A stretch of DNA of 64,000 bases from Hortaea werneckii (taxonomy: Eukaryota; Ascomycota; Dothideomycetes; Mycosphaerellales; Teratosphaeriaceae): the NCBI GenBank assembly GCA_037044905.1, contig JBAOKB010000144.1:62001-126000 (forward strand), read 5' to 3'. Position 1 is the first letter of the stretch, and each line of letters begins with the position of its first letter. The translations under genes were made by a program, and so were the position numbers. The notes beneath the pieces are model-generated. The model had not been told where the DNA came from. It saw nothing but the letters and a program-made list of their open reading frames with translations, and made no database searches. Positions 45,616-58,067 of the stretch are shown here, one piece after another.

Positions 45616-47779
45616 TTACAACTTGCTAGGTCCTGCCTGCGCAAGGCCTTCGATACGATCCACTTGATCTTCCTTCAGTGCCTCAGTATGGTCCATTTCC
45701 ATCTCACCGTCATCCATGGACGGGTGCCAATGCAGCAGGACTTTTTCGCCTGTGAAGAGTTTGTCAATCTGTTCGAGCGATAGCCGCTGCGTCTCAGGAT
45801 AGACTAAAGCACACGAAATTAGCTATTTTTCGTAGTATTTCATTCGCTTGGTTGCACCTACAGAAATATATGAGAGGCACGAAGCAAAAGTTGAACTGGA
45901 GCAGGTCAGTAAGCACGTCTTTGGGGAGCATCTCTTGTGTATCGCAGCGAACATACGATTGCAAAATAGATGTAAGTCTTATAACCAATGTTGTCGATGC
46001 TGACAGGCGTTATTTCAACCACCAACTGCAAAGGAGTTAGCCATTGAGCAGCGAATTTGCTTTTCCTAAGAAGGCTCTCTCGGGATTGCTTACAAACGTA
46101 AATATCCAGTTGGAGGCCGTAGCAAGCGCAGCAGCTTTCGTCCGGATCGCGAGCGGCGTGTATTCAGCGGGTAGCAACCATGCAATAGCGAGCAAACCGA
46201 CCGCAAAGAAGAAATTGAACAGGAAAAGCATGACGGTCGCAACAATTCCTGCTGAGGTACTGCCATCGTGGACAGTCCCTGCAAGAATGGCCATGCAGCA
46301 GCCTTGACCCACCACAGCGAATAGCATCAACTTTCGTCGTCCTAAGCGGTCGATGGTCCAAATCGGAACGAAGGTCGAGAAGAAGTCTGCGAAGATATAG
46401 TTAGAACGACATATCGAGGAACACAAATGATTCCTTTCTCCTTACATGCGACGCCATTGAATCCAGCCAGAAGAAGCGCAAGATTGCGTGATAGCCCAAC
46501 GGATTTCTGAAATATGACGGTGTTGTAGTAGGTGATCTATCGCAACATCAGCCCTCTGCATCTTATGGGAGAATTTCTGTTGTGCTTACCAGATTCACGC
46601 CGCTAATCTGCTGCATAAATTGTCCACCAATACCTAGCATGGTGCGGTATAGAAACCTCTGTGGTCCGTTTTTGAAGACAGCCATGAAGCTTTGTCCTTG
46701 CGCGGCAATTCGTTCTTCGTCGATGGTCTGCTTGATCACGGCAAGCTCGCGGGATAGACGGGCGTCATCGACGGTGACGGTTTTAGCGTTGTCATCGACT
46801 GACCATAGGACTTTTCTGGCTTCTTCAAGACGATCATGGGCAATTAGCTGTCATTTTCATCAGCGACCAGGACGATAAGAAGGGCAGTCGAAGCGATTGC
46901 TGCTTCATGACGACGACTTACCCATCTTGGAGATTCGGGTAGCACGAGAACTCCCAAGAAATGTCATGATGGCGAACAAGATCTGTAATGCCAACGGAAA
47001 TCGGAACTGAGCCTCGCTTGGTTCAAAAGACATGCCATAATCGACCTAGAGGAATCAGCGGCGCTTCTCGCAAAGCAGACATTCATTGTTGCTCACCCAG
47101 TACGCAGTCATCACACCAAAGATATTGATCGTCAATTCAATCGACATGCTCTTCCCGCGATCCGTCGCCTTCGTGAGCTCAGAGTGCCACACCTACAACA
47201 CCATCAGTATCCTCCCTCATCCGTTCCCGTTGCTCCCTCTTCCTCCAGCCTCCACTCACCGGAATCGTAGCAGTATTCATCCCATTCCCCAACCCGGCAA
47301 CAATCCGACCCACGATCATCTGCGGGATACCATACGCCGAAGCCTGCAGGACTGCACCAATGGCTAGGACGACGGAGCCAAGCATGATCATCCAGCGCCG
47401 ACCAAGCCATTCGCCTGCGAAAAGCGTGAGCCCGGCGCCGAAGAAGCAGCCGATTTCGTAGATGGCTACAACGGTGCCTTGGAGGGAGGAACTGCCGTTG
47501 CCGCCGTCGTTGGTGTTGATTTCTGGAAAGGTCTCGACGAATGCGTCGCCCGTGAGCACTGTTGGTGGTCGTGTTAGCTGGGGGGGCTTCGACTGATGAG
47601 GGATCGATTCAGTCGTACGTCCGGACATTACTCCTTGATCATCTTGGACAGAAGGTTAGTGGGTTGATATTTCTGCTGATCTAGTATGGTTTCGGTCGCT
47701 TACATCCAAATAGCAGAAACCCGGACCCTGCTGTCGCCGTGATGGCCCAATTGAGCGCTTTGCCGGTAAGGAAAGTCAT
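45616..47779 (-). CDS. MFS sugar-type transporter (11 exons)
   Basis: Exons, 5' to 3': 47779-47704, 47642-47619, 47558-47260, 47192-47097, 47044-46922, 46847-46590, 46536-46446, 46386-46094, 46025-45957, 45895-45862, 45803-45616. The sum is 1551 nt in frame, 516 residues. Sugar-porter signatures: FGYDQGVMSG (helix 1, over intron 1), GEWLGRRWMIMLGS, VGRIVAGLGNGMNTATIPV joined to WHSELTKA, VLPESPRW, QFMQQISGVNLITYYNTVIF, IDRLGRRKLML and YPETQRLSLEQID. Twelve membrane helices are expected, with both ends cytosolic. Likely a plasma-membrane H+ symporter for a sugar or polyol. The exons are very short at both ends (24 and 34 nt). No frame error is seen, in contrast to its neighbours. Confidence 0.9.
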
Positions 47780-48633
47780 GATCGGGAAAGTTTTTCCCAC
47801 ACGAAATGGAGGAGAATGCAACGATTTTGGAGACGGGGTAACTTTGCTTTTAATACTTTTCATGCCAATCGGCGAATGCGTATCTACATGTACTACATGG
47901 CGATACTGAGGCGATTGCCGGATCCACCTCTGCACGACCGACTCAGTTTCTCCACGGAAACCCCCAGGTGTACCGTTGGGGATGATGCACAATGGACGAT
48001 ATCCTTCCCTATCCGGCTCCAAGCAGAGACAATGGAAGTCGAAGGCATATATTCGGGGTGGGGCCCTACGTGCAAGTGGGGGAGCATGGGTGGGAACATG
48101 CCCCCGAAAGCGGGACTCGTCCGCTCTCCAGACGGGTTTGCCGATGGGAATCGCGCATTCTGAAGAATTAGCCAAGGAGGGCTTGAAAAAACGACCTGGA
48201 CTTTCACCATGTGCTTGACACTTCGGCAATGTTGCCGCGAACAGTCTGTCCGGAGGGGGCTAGCTGCGTGGGTCACCCGTCCTCGAGCCCTACCGACATC
48301 ACATCACGCCCCCTTGGACAGCCCGCCGAAAGCGCTTAGAACTACCTCGGAGAAGACTGCCAGATCCGCCCCGGGGAAGAATAGCTGGTGGGATTCGGGA
48401 CGCATTGATCTACACGTGGACGCAGACCGGGTGATCTTCACGGCACGAGGGAGAGAAAAAAGCTTGGCTGACAGGCACGTGGAGACATTGGGCTTGAAAT
48501 TTGTTGCTATTCCAGATTAAGTAGCTAATCGCATGCAAATGCCCAGAATTCGCTATAGATAATACAGTACCCCCGCAAACCCCCCATTCCTGACCAGGGA
48601 AAACAATAACGCCGTTATAGATGCACAGTTTTC
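47780..48633. other. Spacer between transporter and SDR
   Basis: About 850 bp: the promoter of the MFS gene and the 3' flank of the SDR gene. No gene supported. Confidence 0.4.
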
Positions 48634-49725
48634 TTAAGCAGAAGCGCAGTGACCGCCATCAACACGCAAGTCCGAGCCAGTAACCCAGTCGCTACCGGAA
48701 GCGAGCAGGAAGACGGCGGGGGCCTTGAAGTCCTCGGGGGCACCGAGACGGCCGAGCAGAGCACCGGCCATCCAGGTCTTCTTCAGGTCCGGGTCGACCT
48801 TCAGCAGGCCGTCGGTCATGGCGGTTCGGATGTAGCCCGGGCTGAGGGTGTTGATGCGGATGCCGTGGGAGCCGATCTCTTGGGCCATGGAGCGGGCACA
48901 TTTGGTGCACAGCTGCCTTGGATCTGGGTAGCGTGTTAGCGTTGCGTTCATAGTCAAGGTTGATGGGTATGACGTCATGACAACTTACGTGTTGTATGCA
49001 GAGCAGTACAGGCCTCTGTTGGCGATCTGGCCGGACATGGAGGCGATGAGGACGATGGAGCCCTTAGTGCCGTCGTTGATGAAGTGGCGGGCGGCGTGCT
49101 TGGCCGTGATGAAAGCACCCGTCACGTTGACATCCATCATCTTCTTGAAGTCTTCGATAGGGTAGTCGACGGCCATCTGCTTCTGCTGGATACCGGCGCA
49201 GGCGACAAGACCGGCCAGGGGTGCGTTATGGGCCTTGCCGTGCTTGGAGATTTCTTCGTAGAGCCCGGAGACCTGCTCCTCGCTCGTGATGTCGCAGCGG
49301 TTGTAGGTGAGGGTGACGCCGGATCGCTTGGCCAGCTTCTGCAGGATCGGCCAGTCGCTGGCGGTCGGCTCCTCCAACACATCCAGACAGGCTGCGTGGC
49401 CGCCTGCTTCAATTACAGCGCCAGCCAGCGTGAGACCTAGACCTCTTCCACCGCCGGTGATGACAACTGTCTTTCCCTCCAAAGAGAAGAGGTTCTTGGT
49501 CGGGCCAATTGCGTCTGTCTCATCACTCTCCGGTGCATTTTCCGTCGTTTTGAAATCGGTGACGAGCTGTTCAGGCGTTTTCTCGGCCTGGAACCTCTGA
49601 ACAGTCGGCCTGAAAGCTGAGCTGTAGCAACGCGGGAGCTGGGCTGCTGAGCATGGTCTCAGAGCCGCCCTCAGGGAAGAGGGCTTGAAGAGGGCCGGAG
49701 CGGTGGAACGGAGCAAAGAAGCCAT
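48634..49725 (-). CDS. Short-chain dehydrogenase, polyol (arabinitol/sorbitol) type, one frameshift
   Basis: Exons 49725-48989 and 48923-48634, 65-nt intron (GTAAGT...ACCCAG). Residues 1-40 look like a mitochondrial presequence (MASLLRSTAPALFKPSSLR, later RCYSS). The SDR fold has cofactor loop TGGGRGLG, CDITSEEQV, LVACAGIQ, the NVTG strand, Ser in IASMSGQ and the YxxxK pair in YNTSK, which is completed across the splice. Just after HQM the frame is lost near 48900: one extra base (T) shifts it. The expected tail, ARSMAQEIGSHGIRINTLSP to VTGSDLRVDGGHCASA, is fully present in the next frame up to 48634. Reductases of this type interconvert polyols and ketoses. An alternative acceptor would restore frame but delete the catalytic Lys. 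Confidence 0.82.
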
Positions 49726-50531
49726 TGCGATGTTGAATTGGAATAGGGAAAACGAAAGATGGAACGAATTGGATGGAGTGGGAGAATTGGAAGACAGCAG
49801 AGGAGATCTGAGCAAGAAAAAGGGCAGGAAAGGGAAAATCTTCGCGACTTACTAGCAGAAGCTGCAAAATGCTTTTGAAGAAGACGCGACCTGGCAGAGC
49901 TACACGCGTGTCCAATGCGTTCGACAGTGGAACTCTTCAGCTCACCGACGGGACGATGATGACCACTTCAGAGGCTTCCGAAGTTATTGATAAGCCCCTA
50001 AGCTACGATCTGGCCTTATCAGTGCTTACGGCTTGCAAGCTTCAGGCAAAAGGACGGCCGACGTGGACGGAGCTGGCGGTGACGGTGCAGGCAAAGTCTT
50101 AACAGAATCGAGTGAAGTCAAACACTGCAACATCGGGATGACGAAAGGAGCAAAGCGCGATCGTGACTCGAGACGGAAGTGCTTAGGATTACCCGACTGA
50201 GCGAGACAGCGCGGAAGGTGTCCCGACCTCCGCTGACTTGCTGTTTCATCCAGAACAGCATCCCTAAGCGGCGTAGGCAACTCCAGGCATTGCTGCTGGC
50301 CCTGTGAACGTATGTATCTGTCATTGCAACCGACTGTTTCCGTAGACATCAGAGCTACAGATGATGGCAAAGCTTCCAGCGCAGCGTCACGCCACATACA
50401 AAAAGGTCTCTCGTAGCCTGCAACAGTCCGAGGTAGGTGATATCCGATTGTCTTCATTCTGTACATTCATCTCCTCCGGCATCTGTACGCCATATACATT
50501 GTCAATTGTCTCTTTAACTTTTGACTCTAAT
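49726..50531. promoter_or_regulatory. Bidirectional promoter region, SDR / transketolase
   Basis: 806 bp between the divergent starts of the SDR and the transketolase-like gene, suggesting shared control. No binding motif is assigned. Confidence 0.5.
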
Positions 50532-52845
50532 ATGGCTCCCTCAGCAGTCCAAGTGGGCGCCGACGATGTCGCCCACCTGCCGCTCAAGCTTAACGGCAAG
50601 GCGAACGGCGCCAACGCCAAACATGTCGAGAACATCCAGATGGAAGCCCAGGACAAGACGCAATATGTCCTCAAGAGCTACAGATGTCTGATTGCAGACC
50701 TGTGCCAACAGTTCAACATGGGCCACCCGGGGTAAGTGAGAGGCTTTCAGTGCGGACTGTAATTGCATGTTTGTTAACCACTCCACAGGAGTGCCATGGG
50801 GATGGCAGCGATTGGTGTTGCTCTATGGAAATACGTGATGAAGTATTCACCCAAGAACGCCGACTTCTTCAACCGCGATCGATTCGTCTTATCAAACGGA
50901 CATGCGTGTCTGTTCCAGTACTGCTTCCTGCACTTGACTGGCTTCAAGAACATGACTTTCGAGCAGCTTACGAGCTATCACTCCGAGCGCTGGGATAGCT
51001 ACTGTCCCGGACACCCAGAGATTGAGCATGAGGGAATTGAAGTACAACCGGTCCGCTTGGGCAGGGAATTGCGAACGCGGTTGGTCTGGCCATGGCTACG
51101 AAGCATCTGGGTGCGGTGTACAACAAGCCAGGCTACGACATGGTCAACAACATGACATGGGTCACCATTGGCGATGCGTGTCTGCAAGAAGGTGTTGGTC
51201 TGGAAGCGATCCAGATGGCTGGCCACTGGAGACTGAACAACCTCTGTGTCATCTACGACAACAACCAGATCACCTGTGACGGTTCTGTCGACATCTGCAA
51301 TTCGGCCGAGGACATCGACACCAAGATGCGGGCGACCGGGTACAATGTCTTGAATGTCGAGGAGGGCAACTGGAACGTCGAGGCGATCGTCAAGGCCCTC
51401 ATCACTGCAAGAGCAACCGAGGACAAGCCTACCTTTATCAACATCAAGACCACCATTGGCTTTGGCAGCGCCAAGGCAAACGACGCGGGCTCCCACGGAG
51501 CACCCTTCGGCAAGGACGAGGTGGCCAACATCAAGAAGAACTTCGGAATGGACCCGAACAAGCACTTTGAAGTGCCACAAGACGTGTACGACTATTTCCG
51601 GGAAGCCGTCCCGCGCGGCCAACAGCTTGAGAAAGACTGGAACGCGCTCTTCGCCAAATACAGCTCCGAATACCCCGATCTAGCCAAAGACCTACAGAAG
51701 CAGATGAAAGGCGAACTCCTCGACGACTGGCAGAAGTACATCCCCACCAAGGACAGCCTGCCCACAGCACCAACCCCGTCCCGCAAGTCCGCCGGACTCT
51801 GCTGCAACCCCTTAGCGGAGAACATCCGGAACTTCATGGTCGGCACCGCGGACCTCACCCCCTCGGTCAACATGGCATGGAAGAACAAGGTCGACTTCCA
51901 GCACCCGGACCTCCGGACGGCCAGCGGGCCCAACGGCGACTACACAGGCCGGTACATCCACTGGGGGATCCGGGAACACGCGATGGCATCCGTCAGCAAC
52001 GGCATGGCGGCCTTCCAAAAGGGCTGCATCCTGCCCGTGACAAGCAGCTTCTTCATGTTCTACAGCTACTGCGCGGCGGGGGTGCGCATGGGGGCGCTAC
52101 AAAGCCTGCAGGTAATCCACATCGCGACGCACGACTCGATCGGGACGGGCGAAGACGGCCCCACGCACCAACCGATCGAGTTGGCCGCGCTCTACCGCGC
52201 CATGCCCAACTTCCTGTATATCCGGCCCTGCGACAGCGAGGAGGCTGCGGGGCTTTCATGGCCGCTGTCGCGGCGAGGAATACGCCGAGTATGATTTCCG
52301 TCGCGCGGCAGAATACGGTGCAGTATCCGCAGTACTCCAGTCGGGAGGGTGTGCAGAAGGGCGCGTATGTTTTCATGGAGGAAGCGGACGCGGACGTGAC
52401 GTTGATCGGCGTGGGAGCCGAGATGGTGTTTGCGGTGGATGCCGGCGAAGGTGTTGAGGGAGAAACACGGGGTCAAGGCGCGCGTGGTCAGTTTCCCGTG
52501 CCAGCGGCTCTTCGAGCAGCAGCCGTGGAGTATAAGCGGGAAGTGCTGCAGTACCGGTCGAAAGCGCCACGGGTTATTATCGAAGCGTACTCGGTCAATG
52601 GATGGGAAAGGTACGCCGATGCGGGATACAGTATGCATTCGTTCGGGCACTCGTTGCCGCGGGAGTATGTCTATGGAAGGTTCGATTTCGATGCGGATAA
52701 GATCTCCGACCGGGTGAAGACGGTGGTGGATGATGTGCGGAAGGAGGGAATTGAGAGTCTGAGGGGCGAGTTTAGGGATCTGAATACCAGCTACCCTAAA
52801 GATGTGTTCCATAGCGCTTTTGGCGAGAGTCATGTGCCTTCTTAG
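50532..52845 (+). CDS. Transketolase, dihydroxyacetone-synthase-like (four frameshifts)
   Basis: Exon 1 50532-50731 and exon 2 50789-52845 (57-nt intron, GTAAGT...CCACAG). The start has a ~45-aa extension, then LIADLCQQFNMGHPGSAMGM, the transketolase N-terminus with its substrate His. The TPP site is GDACLQEGVGLEAIQMAGH and IYDNNQITCDGSV; the pyrimidine domain has IREHAMASVSNGMAAF and THDSIGTGEDGPTHQPIE; the C-terminal domain has EAYSVNGWERYAD and HSFGHSLPREYVYGRFDFD. Sequence flavour is closer to fungal dihydroxyacetone synthases than to housekeeping transketolase. The frame shifts near 51045 (-1), 52250 (-1, GGGG), 52443 (+1) and 52523 (-1); conserved sequence continues directly in the new frame each time. 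Corrected length is ~750 aa. No C-terminal PTS1 (ends HVPS), so probably cytosolic. Confidence 0.82.
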
Positions 52846-53125
52846 ATAAAAGGGTGGTGTTGTATGTGTAATGGTAATTCAAGAAAAAGTTCTTGTTGAT
52901 GGAAGTCCAGCCAATCTCTTATCCGTTGTCGATTGAATCGTGTCATAACAAGGTATGATGTCTGAGCCGCACTTGTCTTCTCCAGAAAGGAAGGCAAAGA
53001 GTGAAGACTAAGCCATCAAGCTTCTCATACATGCTCGTCCAAGTCACCCGAAGCCCTTGCGGTGAATACACAAAGCGGAACGTGTAACAGTGCAGGTCCG
53101 CAATACAGACCAAGACCCTCTCATC

Positions 53126-54176
53126 TCACAAATCCGGAAATCCCCCAACCCACCTCACACGACTCGGCGCACCCCTCGACCTCATCAACTCCCGCCTCAC
53201 CAGTTCCGCATCATGACTCCCATCCTGCAAGAACCGTGGAAAACTAGCCCCACACTCCGCAAACCCAACCTCTTCCAACCCACTAAGCGACAGCAGACAC
53301 GCGACGCCATCAACCTGCCAGATCGGAGAGAGCGGGAAAAGCAGCCGAGGGCGCGGGACGCGAAGCGTAAGGACCCTCAACTTTGGACACGTCGCCAGCA
53401 GAGCGAATGTGATCGCGTCCTCCCTACTCCCACAATAGACGTCCACACGACTTAGCAAAGCCCGACCCGTACTGCCGACAGCGCGGAGGAAGAGGTACAA
53501 AGCCTTCGCGTTCGCGAATCGGTAGGTCCGGTTAGTGAAGAGGATATCCACCGCCTCGTTGTGGATGGCTTTACAGGTCCTGAGAAGATTCGACTTGGTG
53601 AGGTCGCGGGGCCCGGTTTTCTCTTGGCCGGATTTGGTCACGACGCGGGCGGAGTCGCGGTTGATGGGGACGATCTCGACAATGTCGTCCAGAGCCGGCA
53701 GGATCATGGTGTAGATCTGCAGACGGAGCTCGGTAGGGAGGGAGAAGAGCGAGCTGGTTTGGCCGACGTGGAAATGTGGGAGGGGAGGTTCGTGTGGTTG
53801 GGTTCGTTTTTCCCATTTCGATTTCATCTCCTGCATGCGGAAACCGCCGTGGAGACCTCCCAGAGTGGATTGGGGTTCTAAGGGGATGCGGACTTGGAGC
53901 CGGATGCATCCTGAACGGATGGTAGTTGAAGTTTTTGAAGGTCTGCTCATAGTTGCCGGCGGTATTGCCTTCTAAAGCACGTACGCTTAATTCTTTCTTG
54001 ACGAAACAACTGCATGAGACACAGCGGCTGCCTTCTTCGATGGCCTCAAGTGGCGGACGATCGAAGACGTGGCCGATGGCGGCCAGCTGGCGGGCGGTTG
54101 CTTCATTGTCATCCCAATAGCCGCTGAACGTCTCCAGACGGTCTGGGTATATCGATGAGTTGGATGTAGCGTCCAT
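53126..54176 (-). CDS. 2EXR-domain (F-box-like) fungal protein
   Basis: Likely two exons, 54176-53985 and 53830-53126 (154-nt intron, GTACGT...CATGCAG), in frame for 298 codons; the acceptor is the least certain point. The conserved core is SLFSLPTELRLQIYTMILPA, SNLLRTCKAIHNEAVDILF and YRFANAKALYLFLRAV, the pattern of fungal 2EXR proteins. Exon 1 has RLETFSGYWDDNEATARQLA and, later, CVSCSCFVKKE, faintly like half of a BIR zinc site. No function can be assigned. The family is expanded in Dothideomycetes. Confidence 0.65.
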
Positions 54177-55590
<1,414 letters not shown>

Positions 55591-56162
55591 GGCGGAATAA
55601 GTTGGATGGGCTTCTGGCAGAGCAAAGGGTCTCCAGTGTCCTGGCGTCTTTCTCTCTCTGATCTAGCGAGGCGTTTTCCGGCGAAGTGTTGTTTTCGAAT
55701 TCATGTGTGAACTGTTGAGCACCTTCCCCTTGTACACTTTGTTCTGAGGTAGATATGCGCTAAGCTATTCTTACATAAAGCCCTTTCTGCTATGTGGTAT
55801 ACATGTTCAGCCATAAGTAAAACTCATCTCGGATCGCTTTTCTCTCTCCCGTTCGATCCGAAAAGGGTAGCTAATATTCCCCGCCTCACGAAATGCATTC
55901 AATGGTCCTCGATTAGGGCCCTTTTCTTCCTTGCGCCACGGGGAAGAAATGCAGGCTGGCAGACTGCCTCCAGAAAACCAGATGGAGAGCAGCATGATGC
56001 ATGTTCCTCGAGATAGCGAGATAGCAGCGTCGTCAACTAAGACCGATCGGCTCTCAGCCCCTTGCCTTTCACCTCTCGCGTTCCCTTTTCCTCTTCCAGC
56101 TACGACACCCCAGAGCACTAGAGCGCGGAGTAAACAGAAATGGGATCACCCTCCTCTCAACC
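55591..56162. other. Convergent spacer
   Basis: 570 bp between the stops of KRR1 and the BTB gene. No feature recognised. Confidence 0.35.
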
Positions 56163-57064
56163 TCACGGCACAACCCCACTAACCCTCTGCCTCTTCCGAC
56201 CACTCCCACTACTCGCGGCCTCCTGCCGCACACTCCTCTTCTCCTGGGCGTCGAGGACCAAAGACAAAACATCGAAGCCAAACTGCGGGAACTCGAGACA
56301 CATGCGCTTGAACTCCTGCTCGGCCTCGTGACGTAAGACATGGGAGCGCGTGGCCCAGAAGGCGGCGACGGGTTTCCGGATGGCCTCGTCCTCGGTCGAC
56401 GTCTCCTGGTACACGAAGCGGGCGTAGGCGATCTCGCCCTTGGCGGTGGACTGGGTGAGGTGGATCTTCTTGTGGGCGAGGGCGGCGAGGGCGGGGAGGT
56501 GGAAGCGCTGGGCGAGGGTGTAGACGCGGGCGTGGCGGAGCAAGGGCGACGCCGTCGTTGTCCGGGGACGGGACGGTGGGGTCGTATTCCATGGTCTGCG
56601 CGCCTTGCAGCGTCGGGAAGTAGTCGCCTTTGTAGAGGTACTCGAGCACGCTGGAGGTGGCGTTCAGGTCGTCGTTGGGGAGCTCGATGCGTCGGGCTTG
56701 GGCGGCGTCGGTGAAGCGTGAGACGGCTTCGGCGAAGTGGGGGGATTGGACGAGGAGGGCTTGGTGGACGGAGAGGGTGGAGGCATTGCCGCCGCTGCCG
56801 ACGACGAGTTGGATGATGGGAGAGCGCAGGTAGCTTTTGGCCGGCGGGGTCAGTTGGCGGTGATGTGGGATGGGGAATGCAATCATGTTGCACTCACTCG
56901 AGGAAAGTGAGGCGTTCGGGCGTTTCTGGCTCGATGTCTTCCAGACCTGTTGGTTCGTCGTCGCCGGTCGGCTCAACCACCGTCTCTTCTCCGCCGGGGA
57001 CATCAGTCGACTCCGCCATCTCCTCGTCTCCGGCCATGGTCACTTCAGGCTCCTGGTCCGCCAT
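56163..57064 (-). CDS. BTB/POZ-domain protein (one frameshift)
   Basis: Exon 1 57064-56898 and exon 2 56833-56163, 64-nt intron (GTGAGT...CAAAAG). Exon 1 is acidic (MADQEPEVTMAGDEEMAEST). The BTB fold starts at the splice (FLDYLRSPIIQLVVG), then LSVHQALLVQSPHFAEAV, RRIELPNDDLNATSSVLEYL and YKGDYFPTL. Near 56545 the frame shifts (one extra C in GCCCTTG); the second half continues in the next frame with LLRHARVYTLAQRFHLPALA and EFKRMCLEFPQFGFDVLSLV, then ends SGVVP. This is the usual layout of short fungal BTB proteins, which can serve as Cullin-3 adaptors; a partner is unknown. Corrected length ~278 aa. Confidence 0.8.
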
Positions 57065-58067
57065 TGTCGCGACGGGTGGTCGAATGGGGTTGTCTAATCA
57101 CGAGTGACTGTATACAATGTAGTCTTGGGATGTGCGACGACGATTGACTCGGGTGTGCAACGGTCGAGGGCGGATGTGATGTCTGAAGGGGAATGCGACA
57201 GCCGACGAAAGTCGACAGTCAAGCGGAAAGCAATGGCTGGAGAGTGAGAGCTGAGCTGAGAAGCTTCCGAGTATGCACGGACTGGACCTGCAGCGGAACG
57301 GGTGCGGGCAGCAGCAGTCAAGCCAGACTGAGCCGGTTCCTGCAGCGTGCCTCTGAGCCTCTCTATTAGGTCTACAGTACATACTACAAATGTGGCTGGT
57401 TAGGAGCTATGTGATCCAATATCTCGCCAAGACACATGGTGGTAGTAGGAGGCATTCAGGATCCAATCACCACGGAAAGGCCAAGCGATACCGTGACGGA
57501 GAGACTGGGACACTACCAGCTTCGAGAAACGCAGCCGCAAAAGGAGAAACGACGTGGAAGAGAACATATTGTATTCGAGAACTCTCCTCTACTCGACACA
57601 GGGGCAACTACATACTCAAGTCTGCAACCGTTCAAACCTTCTTTCTTTCCATCGAAGACGGCCCATTGTCCATCATCTCCTTCTCCAGGTAGAAATAAAA
57701 CACACACACACAAAATCCCACCCTTATCTCTCCAGTTGAATGGGGTATCTCTTCTGTAAACAACATCACCCGAAAACGCCTCGCGCAAAAAGAATCGGCT
57801 CGAAAACGAACCGACTTTCCCTTTTCTTTATATCCCCTCTCTTCCCCAACGGGTATCCGCCATTGTTGAATCCCACGTCCCTTTTTCTTGTTGAAGAAGA
57901 AAAAAATGATACATCCCGACGCAGTGGCATTGACCCCGTGAACATGTCCCAGTTGAAAAGGTTAGAACAACAACGCCTTCGCTTTTTTTTTCTCATGCAT
58001 GCAACATCCATCACAATCAAAACGCCCCGTAGCCTTTTTCCTTCCTATCTTTTCGACCTTGAATGCT
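57065..58067. other. Intergenic region
   Basis: 1 kb between two minus-strand genes: promoter of the BTB gene and 3' flank of the MTHFR gene. Contains a short CA repeat near 57700-57712. Confidence 0.4.

Noticed and set aside
51040..51060. Intron to explain the first transketolase break
   Set aside because: The conserved motif is continuous across the spot apart from one base.
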